Positions 54,602-64,000 of a DNA stretch of 64,000 nt are shown here, one piece after another. The position numbers and the translations under genes were made by a program. The notes below the pieces were generated by a model. It was not told the DNA's origin. It saw only the letters and a list, made by a program, of their open reading frames with translations, and made no database searches. Source of the DNA: Entoloma clypeatum (Eukaryota > Basidiomycota > Agaricomycetes > Agaricales > Entolomataceae); NCBI GenBank assembly GCA_963565915.1, contig OY751485.1, positions 5,022,001-5,086,000 on the forward strand, in the 5' to 3' direction. How positions within the stretch are numbered: the first letter of the stretch is position 1; each line of letters begins with the position of its first letter.

Positions 54602-55563
54602 TTACGTCGACTCCAAATGGAACGAACTGTCAAGGTCTCTAGGGGTCGCGGACTGGGGATGCTCGCGACTGTTCAGACCATAAGGCTTTTTATTTGTCCT
54701 CGAAGGTGATGGCGAACCGCGAACCGCCGCTTCCTGATCGTTCGGCGCTCGATTGTATCTTGCAAACTCCATAGAATATGTGCCAACCTCCCCCGACTTT
54801 TCCAACGTGTGTAGAGCATCCATGGCATGTTTTTTATTAGAGAAATTGATGAGGCCGCTCCCAGTAAACTCGCCTGTCCGTCTGTCCTGAACTAGCAAAA
54901 ACGAAAGATCGTCAGGGGCACGATTCTGTGGCGTAGAAAAGGCGTGCTCAACGAAATTTGACTTTATCGATGTGTTCTTTCCATGGGGCGAATATCCTAC
55001 GGAGGTCGACCTCGTCGCCGGGGAAATCCCTGAAGAAGAGGCGGCGGGAGGGTGGCTTGATGTAGGTTTGGATGACGCGCGGGCCCGCGTATTGGACGCG
55101 TAGGGCGGTGCCGTGGATGTGGAGGGGCTCGGCTGAGATGGATTCGAAGGCAGTGATGGCGTCGTCCTGGGAGGAGAAGGTGATGAAGGCGTAAGCGTGG
55201 CCTGCGCCGTTCCATAGGAATGCTGGACGCGGTAGGATGAAGATCGTTGGATGCGAGGATGATTAAAGTTTGGAAAGACTGACGGATGTCGACTTGAGTG
55301 AGTTTACCAAAAAGTGAGAATTTCTTGTGGAGTTCGTCCTCGGTGATGTTGGCGGGGAGGTTACCTACGTATATTCTGTTGGACGTGGGGTGGATTGGGG
55401 GGACGGATTGGGAGAGTATCGAAGTAGATTCAGCGACAAAGTCTTGAGTTGACATGGGGCGGCACCGATTCAGGCATGGCGTTGATGGAATTTGGGAGAA
55501 GAGGCCGGGGACTCTCGCGCTGCGCAGGAGGCCACTTGTAAGTCTTGTAGCCGTTCGGAACAT
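54602..55563 (-). CDS. Two-RRM RNA-binding protein, possibly mitochondrial
   Basis: The N-terminus MFRTATRLTSGLLRSARVPG is basic, amphipathic and rich in Ser/Arg, consistent with a mitochondrial presequence. RRM1 begins NRIYVGNLPANITEDELHKK (RNP2) and continues GHAYAFITFSSQDDAITAFE (RNP1) across an intron near 55290-55220. A second RRM-like half follows: SRRLFFRDFPGDEVDLRRIF, then across an intron RTGEFTGSGLINFSNKKHAM. The stop TAA is at 54602-54604. About 250 residues. It is divergent from the RGG gene at 55741 with under 200 bp between starts, so the promoter may be shared. RNA target unknown. Confidence 0.8.
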
Positions 55564-55740
55564 GAAGAGACCAGAGTCTAGGGTGAGGTCACGTTCCGTC
55601 GTGAGAAGCCTCGCTGTCAAAACAACCCGCGGCGTAAACCTGAACTCTCTCAAGTTCTCATCAACTGCCTTCCTCGACTTCAAAAAAAAACCTTCCACTT
55701 CCTCCCCCCCATCCACTCAACCATCTACAACAACAAAAAA

Positions 55741-58132
55741 ATGCCCGAGGCCGCCGCACCCACCGTCGTCACCCAGCGCATCGTCCCTGGCGCCCCACCC
55801 CCAGCGCCCCTCTCTAAATCCCAGCGGAAAAAGCGCAAGGCGGCCAACAAAACCTCGGATTCTCCTGCAGAAGAGCATCCACAGCCCCAGACCCCCGTCA
55901 TTACTGAAAGCAGTAACAACTGCAACAGCAACCAGGAGTCTGCTGGCGTGGCCGTTTCTGAGAACGGCGCTGGTACGGCTGCTGAGGGTGAGGCGGTGTC
56001 CGTACAGGGGTTCGAAGACGATGTCTTGCTCAAGCCCAGTCCGATCGTCGACCTGATTCATAAACGGTTGAAGGCTACTACAAAGAAGATTGTACGTTTT
56101 TTTTAGTCCGCTGATAAAGCAAGTATGAACCCTGATCATGTATGTATGTCTTGCTAGACACGGATAACTGTCTACGCTTTGACGGATCCGGAGAAACTGA
56201 ACGACGATCAGAAGCGGACGTTGAAAACTCTTCCGACCCTGGAGGCCATCCAAAAGGAACTTGGGGAGGTGAAAAAGGCAGTCGAGGTTCGTTGCAAAAG
56301 AAATCCTTCTTCAAACATGACCATACTCACTATTCACAATAGGTGCACGAGTCTGAACTCGCTCAAGAACTCCTTATCAAGCGACTTGAGCTCGAAAAAG
56401 TCGAAAAGACAAGAATAGCAGAAGCGGTCTCTGCCGCCGAGGTATGTTGTTCAACAAAGTCACGAAACAGAAAAAGTAGTCTAATCAATCCATAGGCTGC
56501 AATCCTTCACAAAACAACAGACGTCCTAGACGTCCTTCGTTTCCGCACCATCCTCGCCGCAGGGCAGCTCGAGGACTTCCCCGAGAGCCATGCTATCCTT
56601 GCCGCTAGCGATGCCATCCTTGGGGAAGACGCAGACGCCAAACACGTCGTGGTAACCGGGCTTCTTTCCAGGGAAGGCGAATTTGGCGGTGTCACATGTA
56701 CGTTTTTTGCGTCTTGCCGTATTTTTTCATTTCCCGTTCATTTCCCAACCCGCCCCTATACAATTTTAACATCTATTCGTCCCTTCCCCAAACACCTTTC
56801 ATTTCCCCACCTGCCGCCACGCACAGTGATGTCAATCAACTCATTGCGATTTCCCCCTTCGCAGATGCACGTATAATCGAGGTAACACAAGCGAACCTGG
56901 CCCCGCGTGCACCCTCCCCTGCTCCTGTGAAAGAGAACGAACCCGTTGAAGAAGAAGAGGTCCCAGTCGTTGTTATTGTTGAAGAAGAGCCTCCCACTGT
57001 CGAGATCGATGTCGCCGCCGTCTCTGTCAGCGGTGCACCGCCATCTGCCGTGACACCTACCGGCTTCCACTTCATGCAGGAGAGCGAGCTCGAGGCTGCG
57101 GAAGAGCCGGCTTACGAGGAGCCGCATGTCGTCATCGTCGAGGAGATCGTGGCTGAGGTGAACGAGAATGGCCATGTCGTTGAGGTTTGTTTCTTTTTTT
57201 TTCTTTTTTTCTTTTTGGTGTTGTATTTGCCCTTTTTCTTACCCTTCTTATTCCCCGATACAGGTTCCACAATCCGCAGGGGTCATTGATTGGGCGGCGG
57301 ACGAGGATGCGGGGCTGCCGTCGATTGATGGCTTGCACGCCAAGTTTGGCAAGTCGGGGTCGGCGACGCCTGAGGAGGCTGGTGCACCTGCGCCTGTGCC
57401 TGTGGAGTCTGTCGCTGCTGGCGGGGGTGTAGGTGTTGTTGACGTTGATGTTGTTATTGTTGTTGCTCCTGAGCAGCCTGCTACCCCGACGTCTGTGCAG
57501 GTGAATGGGGCTGGGGCTGGTGCGCCGGTGGATGAAGATGGGTTTGTGCAGGCGCGTAGCGGGCGGGGGACGCGTGGGCGGGGTGGGGAGAGGGGTTCAC
57601 ATAGGGGGAGGTATAATGGCAGGGGCGGGCCTGGACCGGGTGGGGAGCGGAGAGGTGGGTACAGAGGAGGGGAGAGGTACCGCGGTGGTGAGGGAGGGTA
57701 CCGTGGTGGTGACGGAGGACACCGTGGTGGTGAAGGCGGGTATCGGGGTGGTGAAGGAGGACACCGTGGTGGTGAAGGCGGGTATCGTGGCGGTGAAGGA
57801 GGACAACGTGCTGGTGAGGGAGGGCATCGAGGCGGCGAAGGAGGACACCGTGGAGGGGAGGGAGGGTACCGCGGTGGTGATCGGGGTGGTATGTCTTTTT
57901 CCCTCGTTTTTGAAAGTAGGGTTCCTAATAAGCTTTTTTTGATAGGTTATAGGGGAGGACGGGGGGATGGAGAGCATCGTCAACGAGGTGGGAGGGGACG
58001 GGGGAGGGGTGGTGAGTGGCGTGGAGGTTCGTTGTTTCCTTTTTTTTTCATTTTCGAGGCTCGGAACTGAAAATCTTTATACGATATTTAGGTCCTCCTC
58101 CCCAAGCTCCTGCTATACCTACAGCTGCTTAG
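55741..58132 (+). CDS. RGG-box protein with coiled-coil N-terminal half
   Basis: Starts MPEAAAPTVVTQRIVPGAPP with a basic LSKSQRKKRKAANK patch. Exon joins (after TTKKI, KKAVE, SAAE) give a helical, charged region (ITVYALTDPEKLNDD, ELAQELLIKRLELEKVEK) and FPESHAILAASDAILGED. An acidic Val/Glu-rich linker follows (EEEEVPVVVIVEEEPPTVEI), then a tandem RGG array (GGYRGGEGGHRGGEG units of seven residues, 21 bp, at about 57655-57893). It ends PPPQAPAIPTAA at TAG 58130-58132. RGG arrays bind RNA or G-quadruplexes and promote condensates. The layout (helical N-terminus, RGG end) recalls caprin-like proteins, but I cannot claim orthology. The join near 56702-56825 is uncertain. Confidence 0.75.
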
Positions 58133-59627
58133 TCGACCGCAATTCTGCAGACTTCTAGAGCTTTTATTCTCTAGATGCCTTGTGCTCTTCGTTTTTGTTG
58201 CTGCGACTCCTTTTCAGATCTCCATTTTACATCCATCCCCCTTCTTCGTCCCCCTCCCTTTGTTTTACAGCTGCCTCTGCTTCCTCTTTTTTTTTTTGAT
58301 GTTTGATGAAACCTCTCGCGAACTGCATTCCTTTCGTTGTCCCTTCCTCCCATTGTATACCGACCTAATCCCCCGGTTATTGCACTTGTGTACCTCATAC
58401 TCCAATCCAATGCTGCTTGCTGCTCGCTGATGTATTTTTTTTTGTACATTGAAACTCGAACTTTGGGGTGCGGTGGTTGGTGATCCCGTGTGTGTGTATT
58501 GTGCCTTTTTTTTTTTGTTTGTTCGTTCGCTTGTACTGTGTCCGTGACCTCCCATACACCGGTCTCCTCGACGGGTGGGTCTGGCGCCACTCGTACCCAT
58601 ACCCGTACCTGTAGGTGCCATTCCCTAGTTGGGGGTTATGTACGTTCTGCTGCTTGGTTATCCAAGGCAAAATCTGTGGATAGATGGATTCTAAGTACTC
58701 TGGCGTCCAGGATATCATCTGCACAGTGCAAGATCTGCCAGGCCTATGGGTTCAAACCGGAAACTAGTACGTCTACAATGATGACCGGGATCCAAGAAAT
58801 TGTGGCCGAGCCGTCTGTATTTACAGATTTTCCAGCATTTCGAGATTACCTCACGACGACAGATGCCAATGGGCATACGTATTCACCCGAATGACAGAGG
58901 AATTCTAACCCAACTTGTCCGTGTGGACGGGGCGTGTTCAGTGGTGAGGCCTTTGATCTATCTAATCCTTAAGCCTCTTGGACGCGGCGGAACAGATGTC
59001 CTTAAAACCCATGTCGGGTCAAACCTGCTGGCACCAAAGTTTTATAAGTCGCGGATTCGAGTGCAACTTTGCTTTCAGTAAAGTTGCATACATTTTTGAT
59101 GTCCCATGAAAGCGGAGCGACTCTGATATGTCGATCCAGGCCCGGGAGGGCTGACTTGACCTTTTCTGTTTGCTCTCCTCTTCGCTTTGTGGATCGCCCA
59201 AACAGTTATGAACCCTTCTGATCGTGGCGAGTTTCCATTGGAAGTTCTGTCGATGCAACTGGATATCAGGTTGTCACCCACCTTGAGGCCTTCCGTCGCA
59301 TCTTCGACCTCCTTAGCAGCATTCGAAACAACCTTATCAATACACGGCTTCCCCTACCTCAAACTCCTTGAAGTTTATCCCGGGTTAATTTCAATATTGA
59401 AATAGGTTCTCAACCAAGCTTTCGCCTGGGGTTTAGACACCAACGTTATCATAGGGTGCGTTCGAAAGCGTCGACGAAAGGTCAGGCCTTGAACAGTGGA
59501 TGTCCCCTACCTTGTTGGGGATTTAGCAGAATAGGGGCGGACCTATAGGGAGGCCGGTTCTACAAGTGATGTCGAAAGTCAAACACAAGTTGCAGGGTTT
59601 GAACTGTATATGGAGTTGGTATAGTTA
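58133..59627. other. Intergenic
   Basis: Pyrimidine-rich sequence after the RGG gene up to about 58600. A plus-strand frame to 58894 ends with DFPAFRDYLTTTDANGHTYS, and another near 59187-59405; neither can be assembled into a gene model. Confidence 0.35.
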
Positions 59628-60941
59628 CTAGTATGACGTATCGTCAACAAACCTTGTACATCGAGGACGATTCTCCTCAGAGTGATGGGGCTTGTCGTTC
59701 AATGTGCGTTCAACCCACGTATTGCAATACTGGGGGCTAATTACGCAAGGGAGCGGAAAGTTTTCAAGTATGATAACCCCTTCTCGATAAACGACAGGCC
59801 GCTCTATGTCTGCTAGCCCATTCAATAAGTTCGCAAACAAACGCACCCCTTGATTGTGAGCGATGTCTTTGAGGTGAGAGACCTCAGGTCTTTGAAGGGT
59901 TGTCACATCGATGAATGGCAAATTCGCACCGCCTGGTTTGTTGAATCGTCTGAGAATTAGTGCAGCGCTTGAGAAGTCTGAAAATGAGTTATTCAGTATA
60001 GACCCGGGTCAGTATAACTTTCGGAACATACCAAGCACTCCATGTCCATCAGGAGTCTGAATTCCAATGCCGCGCATATCCTCCAATCCCTCTAGCCAGC
60101 CCAGGGTTCCCAGGTCATCATAGTCACACCAGCACTCGACCGCGCCTCCGAAGAAACATGTTTGAAGGGCCCGAGCGCCTTCCCCACCAATACGAGTAAT
60201 CTACCCCACTCAACATCTTCCCAGTAAGTAATGGCTGTGCCACAAGCAAGTCCTTCATAACTTGTTGTAGGCTGTCGTATACATCTTTGGTCGCAATAGA
60301 TGACTCCCCACTAGTCCTATCGCTTCTTTTACTAGTTGGTTCAACCGCACTCCCTGGCGTGTCGCTAGATGACGACGATTTATAGCACCAGGCGACGAGC
60401 AGACGACCGATTTCAGACAGATGAACGCAACCGCCAGTTCATCCATCGAAAGTCCCTCCATTTCTGGCCATGTCTTCTAGAGGCAGACCGTCAGTTTGCA
60501 CCACGATTTAAGGGGATAGCCTGGGTAATCACCTTCGCGGCCAGTTGAAATGCCAATGTCTGGCTCATGTGTATAGCATCGTCCAACGGCCTAACTTGAT
60601 TAACGTCGTCAGGAGACCGAGGCATGAAATCACGTCTATTCTTCAGCACGACTTCTGGCCAATCGGACCAAAGAAACTCGAGGATGTCCGCGTCGGTGGG
60701 TTTGGTGCGTAGCGCCGCCTGTTGAGCAGGTGTGCCCGCGTCGTACAGGTTGTGAAGACACTTCAAGAATGGCCATCGGTATGAGGGATTGTTGAGGAGT
60801 TGCTGGCGGGTTGCGTGTATCAGGAAAAGGTTAGGATTGCCTTCCGTGGCCAAATTGGGTGCTAAATCTGATTCGAAAAATGTAATTGTAGTTTTTGGAT
60901 TAGAAGATGTGCAACGGATGGGGTTTTGAGGGGTCGTCATC
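59628..60941 (-). CDS. Unknown agaricomycete protein
   Basis: The start at 60941 gives MTTPQNPIRCTSSNPKTTIT, then YRWPFLKCLHNLYDAGTPAQ and ADILEFLWSDWPEVVLKNRR, a helical N-terminus. Further exons read KTWPEMEGLSMDE, DVYDSLQQVMKDLLVAQPLL, ITRIGGEGARALQTCFFGGA, and after an intron FSSALILRRFNKPGGANLPF, with VSHLKDIAHNQGVRLFANLL near the end. The stop lies at 59628-59630. The frame changes between about 60420 and 60300 without an obvious intron, so either a splice site is non-standard or the copy has a lesion. I know of no function. Confidence 0.55.
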
Positions 60942-61434
60942 GCCGCGGTGGAGGATATTATCAAGCAAAGTCTCCTAGTGAAAGGGGTACATGGTCGATA
61001 TTGTAGTAGAGTCTGACTTTTGATTTTGCACATGGATAGTCTTGGATAGCCGTATTTCGTGTATGAAAAGGAAGTATAACGATACATGCTGAAGACATGT
61101 AGTATATTCAAGTCTTTGTTGCAACTGTGTGCATAGTAATGGATCGCAAGATGGCTATGCGAGCGGCACTCGGAGACACGGTCAACGCGCGCGTTGATGC
61201 TATACCCTTCTCAAGCCACGCGATGGTCATGGCATTCAGAGTGCAGGCATACGTTATCCATCGTCCATCACTGATACCGAAATTGGTAAGAACTGCAATG
61301 AAAAAGGTTATAGAAAGGAATATACATAGTCGACATTCCATTGCGGATCGAATACTAACAATCAAGTGTTCCTCATTCTCTACGCATCTGCTCCTTTGTT
61401 TTTTCAAGTTCACGACGAGAATTATTTAAATCGT

Positions 61435-61986
61435 TCACCCTTTCATGACCCTCCCAGCAACATGCCCCGCGAAACTCTCGAACAAGCCCCTCTCCCATCC
61501 AAACACCCAACGGAGCCTCAGCTCTGCAGCATCGTTCTCGCCAGAGACAGAGACAGAAGCGCAGCATATCAAAGCAGGCTCAGTCTTGACTCCGTTTTCT
61601 GCAGTGTCCTCGGTTTGCGCTGTCAGTGAGCCCGAGGGTATCTTCGCTTTCCCTTTCCGCCGTGCCCGTCGGGACCACGTATCTCGTGCCGTGCTGATGA
61701 AAACCCGCTTGCTGTTCTCAAGTTCCCGCTCGTAGGTAACATTGTGAGCGTCGACGCTTTCATCTTGCGAAGCTGCCAGAGGGGCGTACAACGATAGCCC
61801 CTCTATATCACGCAGAACATCTTCTAGCTTTTGTATCCAGGATGTTAAGGTGGGTGTTGTTGTAAAAGTATTCATCTGCATTTGCGGAAGCGTAAATATC
61901 AATGTGTTGCGCGGGGGCATAATTTTTGCAAAGGTTGTATTGGGATTAGGTATCCTTGATATCTCCTGAAACAAAAAACAAGCCAT
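61435..61986 (-). CDS. Unknown helical protein, model incomplete
   Basis: The open frame contains LTSWIQKLEDVLRDIEGLSL, DAHNVTYERELENSKRVF and the basic SRRARRKGKAKI, then a C-terminal LRLRWVFGWERGLFESFAGH segment. A second frame 3' of it reads VNDLNNSRRELEKTKEQMRR, which looks like the natural continuation, so the end is either spliced or frameshifted near 61440. Start is 61986 or, more likely, 61920 (MPPRNTLIFTL), because GTTTCAG just upstream looks like an acceptor. No domain recognised. Confidence 0.45.
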   Translation of the reverse strand: MACFLFQEISRIPNPNTTFAKIMPPRNTLIFTLPQMQMNTFTTTPTLTSWIQKLEDVLRDIEGLSLYAPLAASQDESVDAHNVTYERELENSKRVFISTARDTWSRRARRKGKAKIPSGSLTAQTEDTAENGVKTEPALICCASVSVSGENDAAELRLRWVFGWERGLFESFAGHVAGRVMKG

Positions 61987-62012
61987 GATGAGAAAAGATG
62001 GAAATAGACATG

Positions 62013-62110
62013 TGCATTAAGAGGGAATCGAACCCCCGGCGGGTCGAAACAAAGCGTTCCAGTACGTCGTTTGATGGCAACGACCCAGGTTACCACTACC
62101 CCATTAATGC
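62013..62110 (-). tRNA. tRNA-Gly (anticodon GCC), intron-containing, copy 3, overlapping METTL16
   Basis: The minus strand carries the same tRNA-Gly body as at 53305 (GCATTAATGGGGTAGTGGTAA..., TTGCCA loop, TTCGATT T-loop, TTAATGC) with a third, unrelated intron (TCAAACGACGTACTGGAACG onward). One G-U pair is in the T-stem (GGGGG/CCCTC). The first 15 nt of the tRNA are also the last codons and the stop of the METTL16 reading frame on the same strand. Confidence 0.93.
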
Positions 62111-63650
62111 CACGCAGGGACTGGGCTTCTCATCTGAGACAAGCCGAAAGGAGGGGTACAAGATACGCTGAAGAAAACCCTGAACAAGGAGAGGCGGACA
62201 TACATCAGAAAGTCTCCATGGACCCAGAGACCAACCTATGGCCCACCGCCGGGTTTGGCCTTGCACAAATTCGGTGAGGGCATAGTTTTTTACCTGCAGT
62301 TGTCCAATTAGGTAGCAATGTGTAATGAGGGATGTAGAACGTACCCCGAGTTCTTTCATAACGGCTATGACATCCAACACGGAGGACAGCTTGCCCAGCA
62401 TGGAGGTGTACCATCTCGATGTCCTCCGTCTCGTACCTTGGAACACGTGTGTACTTGATTGGTTCTGGTACGGTTTTTGCTGTGCGGCTATGAAAGTGCT
62501 GGAGGGCAAGTGGGCCTGTTCGATCCGCCTTCGCTTTGATACAGGCTCAGGCTCGTCTTGATACAGCCGAGCCCCGCCATCCTCCCAATATCCTTGTTTC
62601 GCGCTCCCGCTCGCTACGCTCTCCCGGACCATCGCACAGACAAACGCCGCCTCTCCACCAGGTGTGATCATCTCCACTGGTGCACCTGTGCATGCCTGTC
62701 CAGAACAGACAAAGGAGTTGTACAGTAGGCCTGAGAGGGAAGACAGGTAGTGACTCACGCCGGATGGGCTGTCATCTTTTCCAGAGGCACTGAGCAACAT
62801 GTCGTCGGCACTGCTGTAGAATGGGGGATTGCACATCGTGAATTGGAGTTCGAGACGTTCCGTTTGAGTTTCGTCTTCTGGTTTATCCCGTTCCCCTGAA
62901 TGATGGTCTACCCCGGTATTGCGTTGTTGGTGCTCTTTAGGTCTGTTGCTGTTAAATATATAGTCAAAGTTGAAGATGACAGGGCGTTGCGGCTTTTCTG
63001 GAAGTGTTGATTTGGTGTCCGGAGCTTCGTCAACTTTGATGAGGTAAATTTGAGAAGCGAGGTTGTTGGTTTCGATGTTTGTGAGGGCGTGATGGTATGA
63101 ATTGTCATCGATTTCTGGTCGGTTTTTATTGGGTATGAATCGAAGGCAAAAAGAAATGATACGAACCGGTAGCAATCAGAGTCCATTCTGGGTTGAGCGC
63201 ACAGGCAAGGAGCGAGTATATAGCTGATGCACCTGTTCCACTGGTTTAGATAATTTCAGCTGCAGTTTCAGAGATAGAAAAATAGAAACGTACACGTCCA
63301 ATCCCTGAACAATCACTTTGTTCTTCCTTCCTGCCGCAATGGTTCGAAACGCGTCCTCATGTGCTGAGACAATATCTTGAATCCACAGGACGTAGTTCAA
63401 CCTGACAGCATCGTGAAAAGAGCCCATACATAACACGCACGGATGACCAAACCTATTTGGGACAGGAGGGCAGAGCCGATCCGGCGGAAGCTGCAGCTCG
63501 AGGCCGAAATCGCGCTTGAGGAGGGCTTGAGTTAGACATCTGAAGATGCCGTCACGAAACCGTATATTAGTGGTGCAAGGACGCACCGTTGAGCGGCATC
63601 GTCGTGGAAGTCGATTGTGCGCCCTTTGAGACTGATTGGCACGTCAAAAC
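62096..63650 (-). CDS. METTL16: METTL16-type RNA m6A methyltransferase
   Basis: METTL16/RlmF-family enzymes methylate adenine N6, notably in U6 snRNA, using SAM. Exons join to [20 protein letters not shown], then [33 protein letters not shown] (SAM-binding GTGASAIY), the catalytic [11 protein letters not shown] (NPPF), [20 protein letters not shown] and [20 protein letters not shown], all hallmarks of the family. An insertion rich in charged residues ([20 protein letters not shown]) separates strands. The last exon reads [22 protein letters not shown] and stops at TAG 62096-62098. The initiator ATG was not found; 63650 is the approximate 5' limit of recognisable coding sequence. Confidence 0.88.
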
Positions 63651-63849
63651 AATGAGAACGTCACAAATTCAGCAGTGACTGACTATGTGGCAAGAGGTGG
63701 GTATGATTCTGCGAGCGAATGAAAGTCGGGTGGGTTGTGGTATGGATTTCGGGGATGCATCCAACGACGAACTAGCGGATGGGAAAAAAAGAAATCTTAT
63801 CTCGTCCTCAACGTTCAACCCTCAAGATCATCTTATCTTTCGAGACGAC

Positions 63850-64000
63850 ATGGCAATCGACTACTCGCTGTACCTTGTGACGGCGAGGGACCTTCTTCCT
63901 CCAGGAAAAGTGAGTCTGCACGCAAAAAATCGGGATTTATAATTGGCATAAATGAGAATGTCAGGACTACCTAGAATCATTAGAAGAAGTACCATTACTT
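63850..64000 (+). CDS. THI6: Thiamine-phosphate synthase/hydroxyethylthiazole kinase, 5' end only
   Basis: Exon 1 (63850-63909) encodes MAIDYSLYLVTARDLLPPGK, the opening of fungal Thi6, where YSLYLVT is the first beta strand of the TIM-barrel thiamine-phosphate synthase. A 55-nt intron (GTGAGT at 63910, acceptor GTCAG at 63964) leads to DYLESLEEVPLL, continuing past the window edge. Thi6 couples the pyrimidine and thiazole moieties in thiamine synthesis. The gene is divergent from METTL16 with about 200 bp between. Confidence 0.75.

Noticed and set aside
1..64000. CRISPR array, rRNA genes or bacterial operons
   Set aside because: No regularly spaced conserved repeats, no rRNA signatures, and the genes are intron-rich and eukaryotic.

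Overview
This window is a stretch of nuclear DNA from a filamentous basidiomycete, most likely a mushroom-forming agaricomycete. The genes are rich in short introns of about 45-80 nt with GT-AG ends. The conserved genes are fungal (HSP110/SSE1, TAPT1/EMP65, CDC6, SPO11, a METTL16-type methyltransferase, THI6). The lineage-specific families (NACHT-WD40 STAND proteins, BTB proteins, Kelch/MYND proteins, small mucin-like membrane proteins) are the kinds that are abundant in Agaricomycetes. There are no bacterial operons, no CRISPR arrays and no rRNA genes. Species was not determined.

Layout. 1-9.1 kb: a broken, partly inverted relic of a gene whose intact paralogue lies at 8216-9091, the HSP110 chaperone, an intron-containing tRNA-Asn and an unknown membrane/coiled-coil gene. 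10-17 kb: a secreted GH28 polygalacturonase with all catalytic motifs, an O-fucosyltransferase-like type II membrane protein, an 807-bp DNA transposon with captured sequence, and a Kelch-MYND protein. 17-24 kb: a BED-finger-like transposase relic with TGAC-rich palindromic arrays, TAPT1, a decayed tRNA-Ser and an N-terminally short glycoprotein gene next to a perfect palindrome. 24.2-30.3 kb: a full-length Ty1/copia retrotransposon with a 5-bp target duplication, a second transposon nested in its 5' LTR, and five in-frame stops. 31-35 kb: a decayed NACHT-WD40 (NLR-like) gene. 36-37.3 kb: a 20-bp minisatellite and a fold-back MITE. 39-46.5 kb: a disordered-protein gene, CDC6 and a tandem pair of single-pass membrane proteins. 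47-53 kb: SPO11, a C2H2 factor and a BTB protein. 53-64 kb: three intron-containing tRNA-Gly(GCC) genes, a two-RRM protein, an RGG-box protein, two unknown genes, METTL16 and the first exons of THI6.

The conserved genes serve general functions (protein folding, replication licensing, meiotic recombination, RNA methylation, thiamine synthesis) and do not form an evident pathway cluster. The accessory part is dominated by mobile DNA. The most informative signals are: C-to-T type decay of the copia element and of the NACHT-WD40 gene, which suggests a methylation- or RIP-like process; nested and fold-back small transposons with readable target duplications; and a tRNA-Gly gene whose 5' end supplies the last codons and stop of the METTL16 reading frame. 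I found no clearly new multi-gene system. Gene models were joined by hand from splice signals and protein similarity recalled from family knowledge, so exon borders are provisional where stated.
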